Shown piece by piece: positions 10,779 to 19,126 of a stretch of DNA of 64,000 bases (its first letter is position 1; every line of letters begins with the position of its first letter). Source of the stretch: Pseudomonadales bacterium (lineage in GTDB: Bacteria > Pseudomonadota > Gammaproteobacteria > Pseudomonadales > Ketobacteraceae); the NCBI GenBank assembly GCA_002708905.1, contig PAPM01000039.1, positions 124,001 through 188,000 of the forward strand, given 5' to 3'. The translations under genes were made by a program, and so were the position numbers. The notes beneath the pieces were generated by a model. It was not told the origin of the DNA. It made no database searches and was given only the letters and a program-made list of their open reading frames with translations.

Positions 10779-11082
10779 CTATAACTCCTTTTGAGTTAAC
10801 CTGCTCATCATCACGGTTAACACCATGAGCGAGAGGCTCTGGCTGCTTTTCGTCCGAGGATGAGAGTATCTGAATTGAATCTACCCCAAATCCCAGGTCA
10901 ACAAAAGCCGCCATTATCAGCCAAATGGTTTTCAATAATTCAACCCGCTCTGCTTCACTCAAGTCAAAGTCTTTAATGTGATCTCGGTACTTATCCACAT
11001 CGCATTTAGGAGGCTCGACCATTGGCTGCTGCTGAGCGGAAACCCAGTGCTCGTTCACGTCAATTTTCGTTTCGTCAGTCAA
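10768..11082 (-). CDS. Hypothetical protein upstream of the recombinase
   Basis: 104 residues if the TTG at 11082 is used, which has a near-perfect AAAGGAGG ribosome site; an ATG at 11184 has none and would extend the protein through a poorly conserved-looking stretch. The product is acidic, with a short hydrophobic helix (TIWLIMAAFVDLGFGV) in the middle. It overlaps the recombinase start, so the two are translated together and it may be a recombinase accessory protein. I do not recognise a family. Confidence 0.6.
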   Translation of the reverse strand: MTDETKIDVNEHWVSAQQQPMVEPPKCDVDKYRDHIKDFDLSEAERVELLKTIWLIMAAFVDLGFGVDSIQILSSSDEKQPEPLAHGVNRDDEQVNSKGVIDVE

Positions 11083-11152
11083 TGTTCTTCCTCCTTTTTC
11101 GACAGACAGATCACCAAATTCAAACGGGTGATACGTATAGGAAGAAAATAAC

Positions 11153-11230
11153 TGCGCCATGGCGCAATGCAGCAATCCGAGCATAAGCTTTCGTATGCGG
11201 AGGACATCGGCGTAAGTTTGGGACTTACGC
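11153..11230. promoter_or_regulatory. Two inverted repeats upstream of the recombinase operon
   Basis: TGCGCCATGGCGCA (11153-11166) is a perfect 14-bp palindrome whose half GCGCCAT equals part of the att core. A second repeat, GCGTAAGT and ACTTACGC, spans 11210-11230 with a 5-base spacer. Both lie in the 220-base gap before the recombinase operon, so they are candidate operators for a regulator or the recombinase itself. No clear -10/-35 pair was identified. Confidence 0.4.
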
Positions 11231-11306
11231 TGCGCAGTGTATCTAAATTCATATTACGGTCTCACCTGTTAATAAATTCTTAAATTCTTTCGTATAGGCA
11301 AATTTT

Positions 11307-11696
11307 TTAGCGCTCGAAAACTGGCTCTGAGCGCCGAGTTTGTTGCGCCGCACTTTCACGTTGATTCGAGAAATACGCCATTTGTGCGTCTCGTTGTTCC
11401 TGAATCCAGGCACGATCAAAGAAAGATTTTTTAACGTCGTAATAATTTTTCGGCTTCATTTCGGGAAACGGCTTTTGCCTTTTCACCATTTTTGATCCAC
11501 CGTCAGAGTCATCACGCTTCCAAGCATCCTCTTTCAAAACTGAATGCTCAGATGTTCGTTGTTGGTTACTGTTTGCAATTTCAAAGTCGCGACTTAATGG
11601 CCCCGCCCGCCGAAGGCAGGCAGGGGCTTGTTCTCGCAAACTAGGTTCTTGCATGGAGTAACTCACGTAAGCGCTAGTGCGCTCGTTCGCGGCCAC
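11307..11696 (-). CDS. Hypothetical protein, mobilization region
   Basis: 129 residues, highly charged and rich in Arg, Gln and Glu, with no membrane segment. The GTG at 11696 has GGAG eight bases upstream and overlaps the preceding gene by 23 bases. A GC-rich imperfect inverted repeat lies inside the coding region near 11600. Likely soluble and poorly folded. I do not recognise the family. Confidence 0.45.
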   Translation of the reverse strand: MAANERTSAYVSYSMQEPSLREQAPACLRRAGPLSRDFEIANSNQQRTSEHSVLKEDAWKRDDSDGGSKMVKRQKPFPEMKPKNYYDVKKSFFDRAWIQEQRDAQMAYFSNQRESAAQQTRRSEPVFER

Positions 11697-11964
11697 GGCT
11701 CGGTCTCCTGTTCTGATCCTGCTCAGAACGTGCTTCCTGACGTTCGCCTTCGTATGCGTTCATACGCTCCTCACGCAATTCTCTAACTGTGAGGCGGCCA
11801 TCAAGCGGAATGCTGTCGAGCTGAATATCCATGCCTTGCCCGTCGCGGTGCTCCCAGGCAGCGCCGACTTTATTCCAGTGGCCTTTACCGTCTTTGCTAT
11901 CGCGCACGGAATACGCGATAAAATCCGGCTTGCGGCCAACGCTATCGTTTTCTTTTTCACTCAT
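11674..11964 (-). CDS. Small conserved-looking mobile-element protein
   Basis: 96 residues from the ATG at 11964, which has GGAG at proper spacing; the ATG at 11970 is too close to the ribosome site. The sequence DFIAYSVRDSKDGKGHW followed by KVGAAWEHRDGQG resembles small uncharacterised proteins often seen on conjugative elements and plasmids (recalled, not searched). Translationally coupled to the next gene. Confidence 0.65.
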   Translation of the reverse strand: MSEKENDSVGRKPDFIAYSVRDSKDGKGHWNKVGAAWEHRDGQGMDIQLDSIPLDGRLTVRELREERMNAYEGERQEARSEQDQNRRPSRGRERAH

Positions 11965-12041
11965 AATCATTCTCCAAATGCCTTCGCGTTAATTGAGTTT
12001 CAAAGGCCAGCCGAAGGCATTTGCTGGCCAACGAAAGGGTT

Positions 12042-12329
12042 TTATCTTTTGGAAAATTCACGGCTGTCGATGATTTTGAAATACGGGCATTCGCCCATGG
12101 CCACGTAATGAACGAAGCCTCGCGAGCCAAGGTACTGGCAGCTCAGCATGTATTTGTAGGAGCCGCGTTGCTCATAGGTGTAATTCAAAAGCATGTGCGG
12201 CCCCACCGGAGAGAGAATAAATGCTGCAATCAGCAGCAGTGGCCATCTCTCTAAAATGCCAGCAAGGCTGCGAAAGAAACCTGCAACAATTTTTCCCCAT
12301 CGAATTCGTTTTGGTTTGTAGTGATTCAT
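12042..12329 (-). CDS. Small membrane protein downstream of the coupling protein
   Basis: 95 residues with one hydrophobic segment (about residues 29-47, WPLLLIAAFILSPVG). Its ATG shares a base with the stop codon of the coupling protein gene (TAATG), so it is co-translated with it. Possibly a partner of the coupling protein. Family not recognised. Confidence 0.6.
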   Translation of the reverse strand: MNHYKPKRIRWGKIVAGFFRSLAGILERWPLLLIAAFILSPVGPHMLLNYTYEQRGSYKYMLSCQYLGSRGFVHYVAMGECPYFKIIDSREFSKR

Positions 12330-14077
12330 TAATTTCCACCTCTGCGAAGTTTGATTTTCACTTTTTTAAGGAACGGATTTTTATGGAATGGATTTATGTC
12401 TGCCTGCTTTCTCCAAGGCTCTATCTCTGCATAGGAAACTGGCTCTGTTAAAATCGGAGGGAGGTCATTTACGATTAGTATTCCGTTTTTGAGTCTGCGG
12501 ACTTCATCGGGCTTTAGCAGGAGCCTTGCAGATTCATTAGTGCTTTCTTTGTATTCAGCCTCAGATTTTGAAAAGCCAGATGCCATCACACTTTGTTCGC
12601 CAAGTATGTCGCTTATAATCTTCAATGTTTTTGGTGATTTTTGGCCGGGCAAGAACTCCTTTATTTGAGTTTCAGAAAGGAGTGTCTCGACAATGGTTTT
12701 GCCATAACGCTTTTCAAAAGCTGTGAAATTTTGGAGGTATATTTTTAGTCTTGCTCCATATCCTCTAGCCCAGGTAAGAAGCCCTTCAAGATCAAATATT
12801 TTAAAATTTGCAGCTTCATCCATCAGGAAATAGACAGGACAATCTTTGTCTGGATGCCTTTTTATTTCGGTTAGCACACACCACTGAATTAACCCTATAT
12901 ATTTCGAGTATGTTTCAAGCTTGCTAGGGTCAATAACTATCAAGAGGGTTGTAGGGCATTTTGCATTTTTAAGATCGCTCATGCTGAATGTCGATCTTCT
13001 TAGTGAACGAGATAAAGTTCCGAATGAAAACGCTGATATTGAAAGCTGAGCGGCTGAAAGGAAGGAATCGAAAGTTTTACTCTCTCCACCTTTCATGAGA
13101 TCAAGAATGCTTTTACACTGTCCGCGTAGCCAACGAATAAACTCGGCAAGTTCTTGAGCGTCGTGAACCTGTGCCCAAGTACATTTTTCAATTGGCATTG
13201 GCCCATCGGATAAAGGCTGGCCCTCTAAGTCAATTCCTACTACCCAGCGAAGGTTATGCTCTAATGCTTCTCTATCATCGACCATCAAAGCAACAGACAT
13301 TAATAGAGCATCTCTGCCCTCAATCATGCACTCGATAAGCATCGCTATACCGATGCATTTACGTGCACCATCACGCCAGTAGCTATCGTCTTTACTACTT
13401 TCGGCAGGCTCAGGTAGTAACTGATTGTTGATTTCTTTCAGGTCGTCTGGAACGTCTAGCAGACCTCCTGGCCTCTCCAGATCAACGGCTATAATGTCTA
13501 GTGGGTTATAGCAGTCGCCATCTCCCAGAATTTCGTGCCAGATTTTTCCAGGATTGAGAATTCGAACCTTTTCGTTACGTTCCTCTAGGGGCTTTTTTAA
13601 AATGCAACTTAGCTCGCCTTTAAAATCGTTAATTACTTTCGATTTCTTTATCGATAATGCATTCGTAATTACGCTGTATATTCCTTTACCTGATCCTGCT
13701 GGGCCTACAGTAAGTGAATTGGATTCAAAATCGATGAATAAAGGTTTTTTACTATCCGCAGTGCGGCCATGAAATGGCCCGGATTCCTCCTTGCAAATAA
13801 CACCTTTTAAATCTTTATAAGTACCCCATTTAGCTGTTCCACCTTTTCCGGTAGATTTATGGGCACTTGTCCATTCAAAGAAGCGTGCAATGTAGGTGAG
13901 GCAATGAATGACAATGCGCAGCCCCATTAAAGCGGTTACGCCATACAAAACCGCAGGCAGCCATTGCAGTTCACTGCCAACGTATAACGGCCCCACTTGG
14001 AAACAGCCCCAGGCCAATAGGCCCGAGACTATAACCAAGCTTGGGAAGTGATCGCCGAGCGATTGCCGTTGCTGCAT
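12329..14077 (-). CDS. VirD4/TraG-type coupling protein (T4CP)
   Basis: Coupling proteins are membrane-anchored ATPases that bring the relaxase-DNA complex to a secretion channel. The 582-residue product has two N-terminal membrane segments, a Walker A GPAGSGKG near residues 125-132, a Walker B within VYFLMDEAANF, and conserved Q-rich regions. I chose ATG 14077 because GAGGG lies eight bases upstream and the gene then begins four bases after the upstream stop; in-frame ATGs reach to 14101. No channel genes are present on the element, so it must couple to a helper's system. It differs from the usual minimal mobilizable element, which lacks a T4CP. Confidence 0.88.
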   Translation of the reverse strand: MQQRQSLGDHFPSLVIVSGLLAWGCFQVGPLYVGSELQWLPAVLYGVTALMGLRIVIHCLTYIARFFEWTSAHKSTGKGGTAKWGTYKDLKGVICKEESGPFHGRTADSKKPLFIDFESNSLTVGPAGSGKGIYSVITNALSIKKSKVINDFKGELSCILKKPLEERNEKVRILNPGKIWHEILGDGDCYNPLDIIAVDLERPGGLLDVPDDLKEINNQLLPEPAESSKDDSYWRDGARKCIGIAMLIECMIEGRDALLMSVALMVDDREALEHNLRWVVGIDLEGQPLSDGPMPIEKCTWAQVHDAQELAEFIRWLRGQCKSILDLMKGGESKTFDSFLSAAQLSISAFSFGTLSRSLRRSTFSMSDLKNAKCPTTLLIVIDPSKLETYSKYIGLIQWCVLTEIKRHPDKDCPVYFLMDEAANFKIFDLEGLLTWARGYGARLKIYLQNFTAFEKRYGKTIVETLLSETQIKEFLPGQKSPKTLKIISDILGEQSVMASGFSKSEAEYKESTNESARLLLKPDEVRRLKNGILIVNDLPPILTEPVSYAEIEPWRKQADINPFHKNPFLKKVKIKLRRGGN

Positions 14078-14081
14078 AGCG

Positions 14082-14939
14082 CTAGCCCTCGACATAACCA
14101 TGCCGAATGCGAATAAGGCTGGGTTTGTCTACGCCATTAGCGCTGAAGTAGTCGCGCCAAAAACGGCTCAACTCTTCCTCGCTATAGCAATAGCTGAATT
14201 CGCCTTGCCCATAGCCATGGCGCTGAATCATCAACAGCTCAACATCAATGCCTTCCATGGAATCCGGCTTCAAACGACCGTAAACAGGTCGTTTGGAAAA
14301 CACGGAGAATGGAGGCATGTCGTTTTGCGTTCGGCAAAACTGCACGCTATCGCTGTTCTGAATCAGGTCACTCACGACAATTAGGCGATCACCAGGCCGC
14401 AAAGGCTGGAAATGGCGAATGCCTTTGACCATCTCCAAAATGGGCGACTGGTAACGCTGGCGGCTAGCGGCATCGGGTGACAGCACCGCAGCAATGGCAG
14501 GTGCAAACACCTTTTCGTAAAGCCGTTGCTTTTGCTTTGCCAGGAAACCAGCGCTTGCGCCTTCTGCATTGACTGCTTCCAATTCCGCAGCACTGGTTGC
14601 CTGCCCACAAACATGGAACCGGGCTTTGGGTACAGAACTAATCTGATCCTCTGCCGTTGTCACAACACTCAAGCGCTCATTGAAATCCAAGCTGTTATAA
14701 AGCTGATCCAAATAACGCTTGAGTGAGCGTGCTTGTTCATCATTGAAGCGCGGCTCACTCACATCCAGCAGCACAACCGTTTGCGGTTGCAGTGCATGGG
14801 CAAAGCAGCCAACCTGATCGGCAGTGACTTTGCCCATGGATTGCCAAGCCATGTATCCCATACCGCCCATGGCAACAGCCAAGGCGCTTGAGAGTGCAGC
14901 AAGTTTCAATGGATTGTTTCCGCGAGATCGTCTTCTCAT
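14082..14939 (-). CDS. Membrane-anchored protein of the transfer operon, von Willebrand-like features
   Basis: 285 residues with one N-terminal membrane segment (about 12-30), then a soluble domain. VVLLDVSEPRFNDEQ and LIVVSDLIQNSD look like strands of a von Willebrand A-type fold with DxSxx and a second Asp, but this is pattern reading, not an established assignment. It sits between the 424-residue membrane protein (ATGA overlap) and the T4CP gene, so it likely forms a membrane complex with them. Confidence 0.7.
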   Translation of the reverse strand: MRRRSRGNNPLKLAALSSALAVAMGGMGYMAWQSMGKVTADQVGCFAHALQPQTVVLLDVSEPRFNDEQARSLKRYLDQLYNSLDFNERLSVVTTAEDQISSVPKARFHVCGQATSAAELEAVNAEGASAGFLAKQKQRLYEKVFAPAIAAVLSPDAASRQRYQSPILEMVKGIRHFQPLRPGDRLIVVSDLIQNSDSVQFCRTQNDMPPFSVFSKRPVYGRLKPDSMEGIDVELLMIQRHGYGQGEFSYCYSEEELSRFWRDYFSANGVDKPSLIRIRHGYVEG

Positions 14940-16210
14940 GGCTTCTTACCTTCAGTGGTGTTAAGAACATCGTTAAAAATCAGGGAGAGCCGCTTAACGG
15001 CTTGGTTTTTCTCGATCAGTAATTCGGAGTGAAAGGCCCGCGCCTCTGGGCAGGCGCGAAATGCAGGGACTTCGAAGTCCAGGTATTTTTCAAAGGAAAC
15101 CATCCGATTGAGCGCATCCATCGGAATATCTTGGTCTTCGCCGGAAATGCAGTTATAGGAAGTGATCAGCTCAGCCAGCTTGCCGCGACACTGGTTTTCA
15201 GCCTCTTTCGCACTTTCATCCAGGTGACGCTTTGCCTCATGGCAAGCCGAGACAGCCTTGTTGTATTTATCAACCGACTTCTTCTTGGACTCTACGGCTT
15301 CCTCAAGGGATTTTTTGCAATCATCGAAATGGTCGTTGACCTCATCCTTGTAGAAATCAACGGTATCGTGAATGTCTTCCTTGGCAGCTTCTTCGGCGCG
15401 TTGCAGGCGACCGATTTCAGGGTAAGGACAATCGAAGCTATGAATACCTTTGTGAAAGGCAAACACGCTCATGCAGCCACCCATCAAAATCAGGAAAACG
15501 GCTTCTGGTGTTTTCAGCATTTCCAGATAGGCAGGCAGGGAATGATGGACTGCATCGATGGATTCTTGGGTGCGAACAAGCCCAACAGTGAGATGGAAAA
15601 ACACCATCACCGCGATAAAGCCAATAAACTGCACTTTGGCTTTGTTGCGTTTACGGCGAAAATATTCATCGTCGCTATCCAGTGCATTCTTGCCGTAATC
15701 GCGATACCGACCAATGAAAAAGCCCGCAGTTGCGCAGGCTGCAACATTGGTCAGCGAGATCAAGAAGCTGGTAACGAGTGCCGCCGTTGGCCCGGCCACC
15801 ATATGGGCGTTGCTGAAAAACGCTGCATTGATAAGGGCCTCGCCGAATACAGTCAGCGCCAGCACCAGCACGCCTTGAAGCACCGGAGGCGCTTCATTGG
15901 TTGACACATAACCATGGCGTAGCTGTGCCGCTTGCAGCGATTTTTTGGTAAAACTGTGTGCCTGAGCCTTATCGGCAATGTCTTGCGAGGCGCAGGCGTA
16001 GAGATATTCCAAATCCTCACTGCGTGAGATGGGAATCTCGTTCTGGCCTTCAAGCTCAGGATTGAGCTTTTCCGCCTTGGAACATTGCTGCTTTAGGGCA
16101 AACAGCTTTTGCTGAATTGGCCTCTCATGGTCTGAGAGGAGCTTTTGGAATTGGCCATCTAATTTCTGGCCAATGATGGCTTGAATGCCAGTTCGGTCGT
16201 ATGCGCTCAC
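14936..16210 (-). CDS. Multi-span membrane protein with coiled coil, transfer operon
   Basis: 424 residues. Four hydrophobic segments lie between about residues 105 and 250, flanked by N- and C-terminal charged helical regions (C-terminal part rich in Glu/Lys, likely coiled coil). The GTG start has AGGAGG six bases upstream. It is the first gene of a minus-strand operon that runs through the T4CP. I do not recognise the family. Confidence 0.75.
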   Translation of the reverse strand: MSAYDRTGIQAIIGQKLDGQFQKLLSDHERPIQQKLFALKQQCSKAEKLNPELEGQNEIPISRSEDLEYLYACASQDIADKAQAHSFTKKSLQAAQLRHGYVSTNEAPPVLQGVLVLALTVFGEALINAAFFSNAHMVAGPTAALVTSFLISLTNVAACATAGFFIGRYRDYGKNALDSDDEYFRRKRNKAKVQFIGFIAVMVFFHLTVGLVRTQESIDAVHHSLPAYLEMLKTPEAVFLILMGGCMSVFAFHKGIHSFDCPYPEIGRLQRAEEAAKEDIHDTVDFYKDEVNDHFDDCKKSLEEAVESKKKSVDKYNKAVSACHEAKRHLDESAKEAENQCRGKLAELITSYNCISGEDQDIPMDALNRMVSFEKYLDFEVPAFRACPEARAFHSELLIEKNQAVKRLSLIFNDVLNTTEGKKP

Positions 16211-16230
16211 AATTGCCTCCTGAAATTAAA

Positions 16231-16332
16231 GGGAATTTCCCCGTAAAAAAATTTCTGAAGCATTTGTGAGTTTTGGCAGGATACATCCGGTCAAGACGCT
16301 CAGCCACCACGCTAGGGAAGCAAAAGTTTCCC
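16231..16332. promoter_or_regulatory. Divergent promoter region with GGGAA/TTCCC repeats
   Basis: GGGAATTTCCC (16231-16241) is a perfect odd-centred palindrome, and GGGAA with TTTCCC recurs in inverted order at 16315-16332. Both are in the gap between the transfer operon and the first HTH gene, so they could be operator sites for that HTH protein. Confidence 0.4.
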
Positions 16333-16366
16333 AAGAACCACCTAACTTATTGTTTTTTCAAGCTTT

Positions 16367-17056
16367 ATGGGCACAGAAAAAAGGAAAAAACCTAAAAACC
16401 GCTATGCACGGAGTTCAAAGCTGTCTGAATACCGCTTCCTCAAGGTTTTGAAGGGGTTTGCTATGGATAAGACCGCTAAGGATTTGGCGGAGGAGACAGG
16501 TGTCTCCGAGAAAAGCATTCGCTCAACCTATCGAGGTTTCAGAAACAAGCTGATTGAAGCCGCAATATACAATCGCGATGCCTTTGGGGGTGCAGGCTTC
16601 TATTTGCTTCGCAAAGGCAAACTGGATGAACAAGGTAAGCGATTTTTACAGGGCGTGGCAGAGAGTAAGATATTTACTGATCATGTAGAGCGCCATGCAC
16701 CGCGCCTGCATTCGCCGGAAGATTTGCAGGGCTTAATCTTTGAAGTTGTCATCCGTGTTTTCTGCAATGTGGACATGGATGAAGGCACGCTGATTGACTA
16801 CCCGGAGGAAACAAAAAAGGCCGTTCTTGAGTTGCGGGACATGGGCCAGTGGATCAAGGAGAACATGCAGACGGAAGGCTTTCTCGACAAATACGGCCAT
16901 GTTGTTGAACGGTTTCGCAAGGTGGCGGCAGATATGAAGCTGCTGTTGGAGAAAGAAGAACTGCTCGCCATGCAAACGAAATCGCGTGCTCACCGATTTC
17001 CATGGGAGCTGTTTTACAACGATTTAAGGCGATATTTGCTCAAGCATCCGCTGTAG
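16367..17056 (+). CDS. HTH protein, paralogue of the gene at 17625
   Basis: 229 residues. The N-terminal 60 residues include KNRYARSSKLSEYRFL and a helix-turn-helix (KDLAEETGVSEKSIRSTYRG). The gene at 17625 has the same opening and a related ending (DLRRYLLKHPL versus DLKYCLRRDPI), so the two are paralogues. Divergence from the transfer operon suggests a regulator of it. The opening also recalls the HTH of some IS1595-type transposases, but no transposase catalytic domain follows. Ribosome site weak. Confidence 0.7.
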   Translation: MGTEKRKKPKNRYARSSKLSEYRFLKVLKGFAMDKTAKDLAEETGVSEKSIRSTYRGFRNKLIEAAIYNRDAFGGAGFYLLRKGKLDEQGKRFLQGVAESKIFTDHVERHAPRLHSPEDLQGLIFEVVIRVFCNVDMDEGTLIDYPEETKKAVLELRDMGQWIKENMQTEGFLDKYGHVVERFRKVAADMKLLLEKEELLAMQTKSRAHRFPWELFYNDLRRYLLKHPL

Positions 17057-17140
17057 CGCCTTTGGAATTTGTTTGACACAAGCAGGATGAACATGCTTTA
17101 GACATTCCATAAAAATAATAAAAACGAAAGGCTGTATCCC

Positions 17141-17599
17141 ATGGAGCGGGATCAAGACTGGGATATCGTTAGCGTTGAGGATATTGCAGACGAATTCAAA
17201 ATGCCGTTTCTGGCAGATATGATCGCCTACAATAAACCTGTATCCGTGAACATGAACCACATTAGCGGCTGGTTTGGCTCCGAAGGTGAGCGATTCCATT
17301 TCTCGCCCACCGTGGAGTTCCACCCAATGGAAGCCAAAGCTGGCTTCAGGTTTCTGATCTTCGACGTTGATTTGGTCGAGGAAGGTATGGAGTCGGTTAG
17401 CGTTTTCACCTTCCAGAAAGCCAGAACTGAGCCAGGATACAAAGTAAACCTGGATGACGAAGGCTGCATTCTGGAGGAGCGGGTTATGATCCCATCCGAT
17501 GAATGCGACTATGACCTCGAAAGCTATCCTGCTGGCGGCATCGCCGGATACAATAACAACCCATGGAAAACCCTAGACTTTGATCCAACAGCGGAGTAG
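17141..17599 (+). CDS. Hypothetical acidic protein
   Basis: 152 residues, strongly acidic, no signal or membrane segment. MERDQDWDIVSVEDIADEF opens the protein, and the middle is predicted beta-rich. It lies between the two paralogous HTH genes in the same direction. I do not recognise it; acidic composition would allow a DNA-mimic or antirepressor role, which is speculation. Confidence 0.6.
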   Translation: MERDQDWDIVSVEDIADEFKMPFLADMIAYNKPVSVNMNHISGWFGSEGERFHFSPTVEFHPMEAKAGFRFLIFDVDLVEEGMESVSVFTFQKARTEPGYKVNLDDEGCILEERVMIPSDECDYDLESYPAGGIAGYNNNPWKTLDFDPTAE

Positions 17600-17605
17600 T
17601 TCCCC

Positions 17606-17626
17606 ATAGGGGACGTAATCCCCTAT
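17606..17626. promoter_or_regulatory. Inverted repeat covering the ribosome site of the HTH gene at 17625
   Basis: ATAGGGGA and TCCCCTAT form a perfect 8-bp stem with a 5-base loop. The right arm includes the first two bases of the start codon and the left arm the G-rich ribosome site, so folding would block translation. It may equally be a protein operator for autoregulation. Confidence 0.55.
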
Positions 17627-18272
17627 GACAAAGAGCTTGAAGAACCGATATGCCAGATCGGGGAAATATTCCGAGTATAAAACCCTGCAACTGGTTGAGT
17701 GTTTTGCCCGTGATTTAACCGTCCGGGATACTGCTCGCATCACCAAAATGACCGAGCGAACCGTTCGCGACAGATTTTCCGATATCAGGTCAAAGCTGCT
17801 TGGCTGGGCCGTTGACTATCCAGATCGTTTTAACGGCTTTGGTCATTTGCTGCTAGACCCAGAGGGAACCATAAACATCAACTTGCTTGAGTTAATGGTT
17901 TACTACTCTGAGTCAGAGAGTTTCAAGAAGCGCATGGCCAAACGCTATCCCCGATTCCAAACCGAAAGAGACCCGGCGCTCCACCACGTTATCGAGATCA
18001 TGGTTAAGCGCTTCACATCAATCGAACTGCCGGAGGTGAATCCCAATTTCCTGGAATTCGTACAGAAGGCATTCTCATCGTCAAAGGCAGAGACTTACTT
18101 CCGCTCTCTGCGACATAAGCCGCCTGCACATAAAGCGCGATTGACCTACTGGAAAGCCGCGAGTAGACGGATCAATTCTCAGGGCGAGTATCAAGCAAGA
18201 CGATTTGCCCAGGCAGATGGCGAAACGCTCTTTCGCGATCTGAAATATTGCTTGCGACGAGACCCGATATAA
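17625..18272 (+). CDS. HTH protein, second paralogue
   Basis: 215 residues, opening with KNRYARSGKYSEYKTLQLV and a helix-turn-helix (DTARITKMTERTVRDRFSDI), matching the layout of the protein at 16367. The two probably bind related DNA sites. The inverted repeat over its own ribosome site suggests self-control. Function otherwise unknown. Confidence 0.7.
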   Translation: MTKSLKNRYARSGKYSEYKTLQLVECFARDLTVRDTARITKMTERTVRDRFSDIRSKLLGWAVDYPDRFNGFGHLLLDPEGTININLLELMVYYSESESFKKRMAKRYPRFQTERDPALHHVIEIMVKRFTSIELPEVNPNFLEFVQKAFSSSKAETYFRSLRHKPPAHKARLTYWKAASRRINSQGEYQARRFAQADGETLFRDLKYCLRRDPI

Positions 18273-18290
18273 CGCCACGAAGTGACCATA

Positions 18291-18813
18291 TTTCGGTACA
18301 TCCGAAACTCCAGTCGCCCGTTGAACCAAGTCTTTTTGCAGTGCAAAAATTGAACAAATCTGCGGGCTAGGCCCCAGAGACGCTGGTGATAAAGGGCGAC
18401 CGCAAGATGTGTATGTACTACGTTCATACCATCTTGGCAGGGAGATCACTGCCGTTCTCCCGTGCACCCTCTGGGCCGCTCTAGGCTTCCCTTGGTTCCT
18501 TTCGGAACACTGCGATCAGGCAAGAGCTGATGTGGTGCTTTCACGGCATCGAGCCATTCCAGCACCAGCAAACGATTGGCCGTTTGATCACCACTTGGGG
18601 AGCCTCCGAGCTACCCCAAGACCCCATGGCAAGGGTGGAGATTTCAGTTCTCCCCCTTTGACCCCCCATCGACCATTGGGCATTTCATAGCCCCTTGGAA
18701 CCCTCGACAATTTCATTGAGACCAACCCTGCGCGGATTGGATGCCGTAAGCGTTTCGCTGCTTAACCTCGACCACCGTTTCGCCAGTGGAGGACGACCAA
18801 GGTGCGACCTTGG
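18291..18813. other. Hairpin-rich non-coding stretch (possible structured RNA or origin)
   Basis: The 636 bases from 18273 to 18908 hold no convincing gene. Instead there are many perfect or near-perfect stems: TTTCGG/CCGAAA (18291-18307); TTTTTGCA/TGCAAAAA (18333-18349); CAAGATG/CATCTTG with inner GTATG/CATAC (18403-18436); interleaved GGCAG/CTGCC and GGAGA/TCTCC (18436-18460), a pseudoknot layout; GTTCC/GGAAC (18495-18508); TGGTGCT/AGCACCA (18533-18567) ; AAACG/CGTTT (18570-18585); CTTGGGGAGC with GCT-CCCCAAG (18594-18620); a ten-pair stem at 18631-18658; TAAGC/GCTTA (18747-18764); CCAAGGT/ACCTTGG (18797-18813). The density suggests a structured non-coding RNA or a replication/transfer origin. 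I cannot match it to a known family. Confidence 0.5.
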
Positions 18814-18908
18814 ATGCTATGGTGAAAAGATCGCTGGTGATCATATCTCCGGTTGCAATTCCTCGATTTTCCCATATTCTCTCCTGTAGCATGGAGATAA
18901 AAGATGCT

Positions 18909-19094
18909 ATGAATGATCAAATTTTGACCTTGAAAGAGGTCGCGGCGTACTTAAAGCTCGCTGAAAAGACAGCCTATAAATTGGCCGCTGCGGGAAAATT
19001 GCCCGGCTTCAAAGTGGGTGGTAGCTGGCGATTCAAGCGGGAGGATATCGACCGCTGGATTGAAGAACAGAAATCTGAGAACAAAAGTTCGTAA
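18909..19094 (+). CDS. AlpA/excisionase-type HTH regulator
   Basis: 61 residues forming the classic helix-turn-helix of the excisionase/MerR-like 'DNA-binding' family: LTLKEVAAYLKLAEKTAYKL, then GKLPGFKVGGSWRF and DIDRWI. Such proteins regulate or direct excision of mobile elements. It ends 32 bases before hsdM and is transcribed with it, so it may also serve as a controller of the restriction operon. ATG 18909 is preferred (GGAG upstream); ATG 18891 would add six residues. Confidence 0.85.
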   Translation: MNDQILTLKEVAAYLKLAEKTAYKLAAAGKLPGFKVGGSWRFKREDIDRWIEEQKSENKSS

Positions 19095-19126
19095 TTGAGC
19101 GTGTGGGAATAGGAAAAACAAAATAG

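Noticed and set aside
16367-18272. IS1595-type transposase pair
   Set aside because: Only the N-terminal HTH is reminiscent; no DDE catalytic domain follows and no terminal inverted repeats flank the genes.
18409-18690. Plus-strand open frame of 93 codons in the hairpin-rich region
   Set aside because: No ribosome site and composition unlike neighbouring proteins; the sequence is dominated by inverted repeats.
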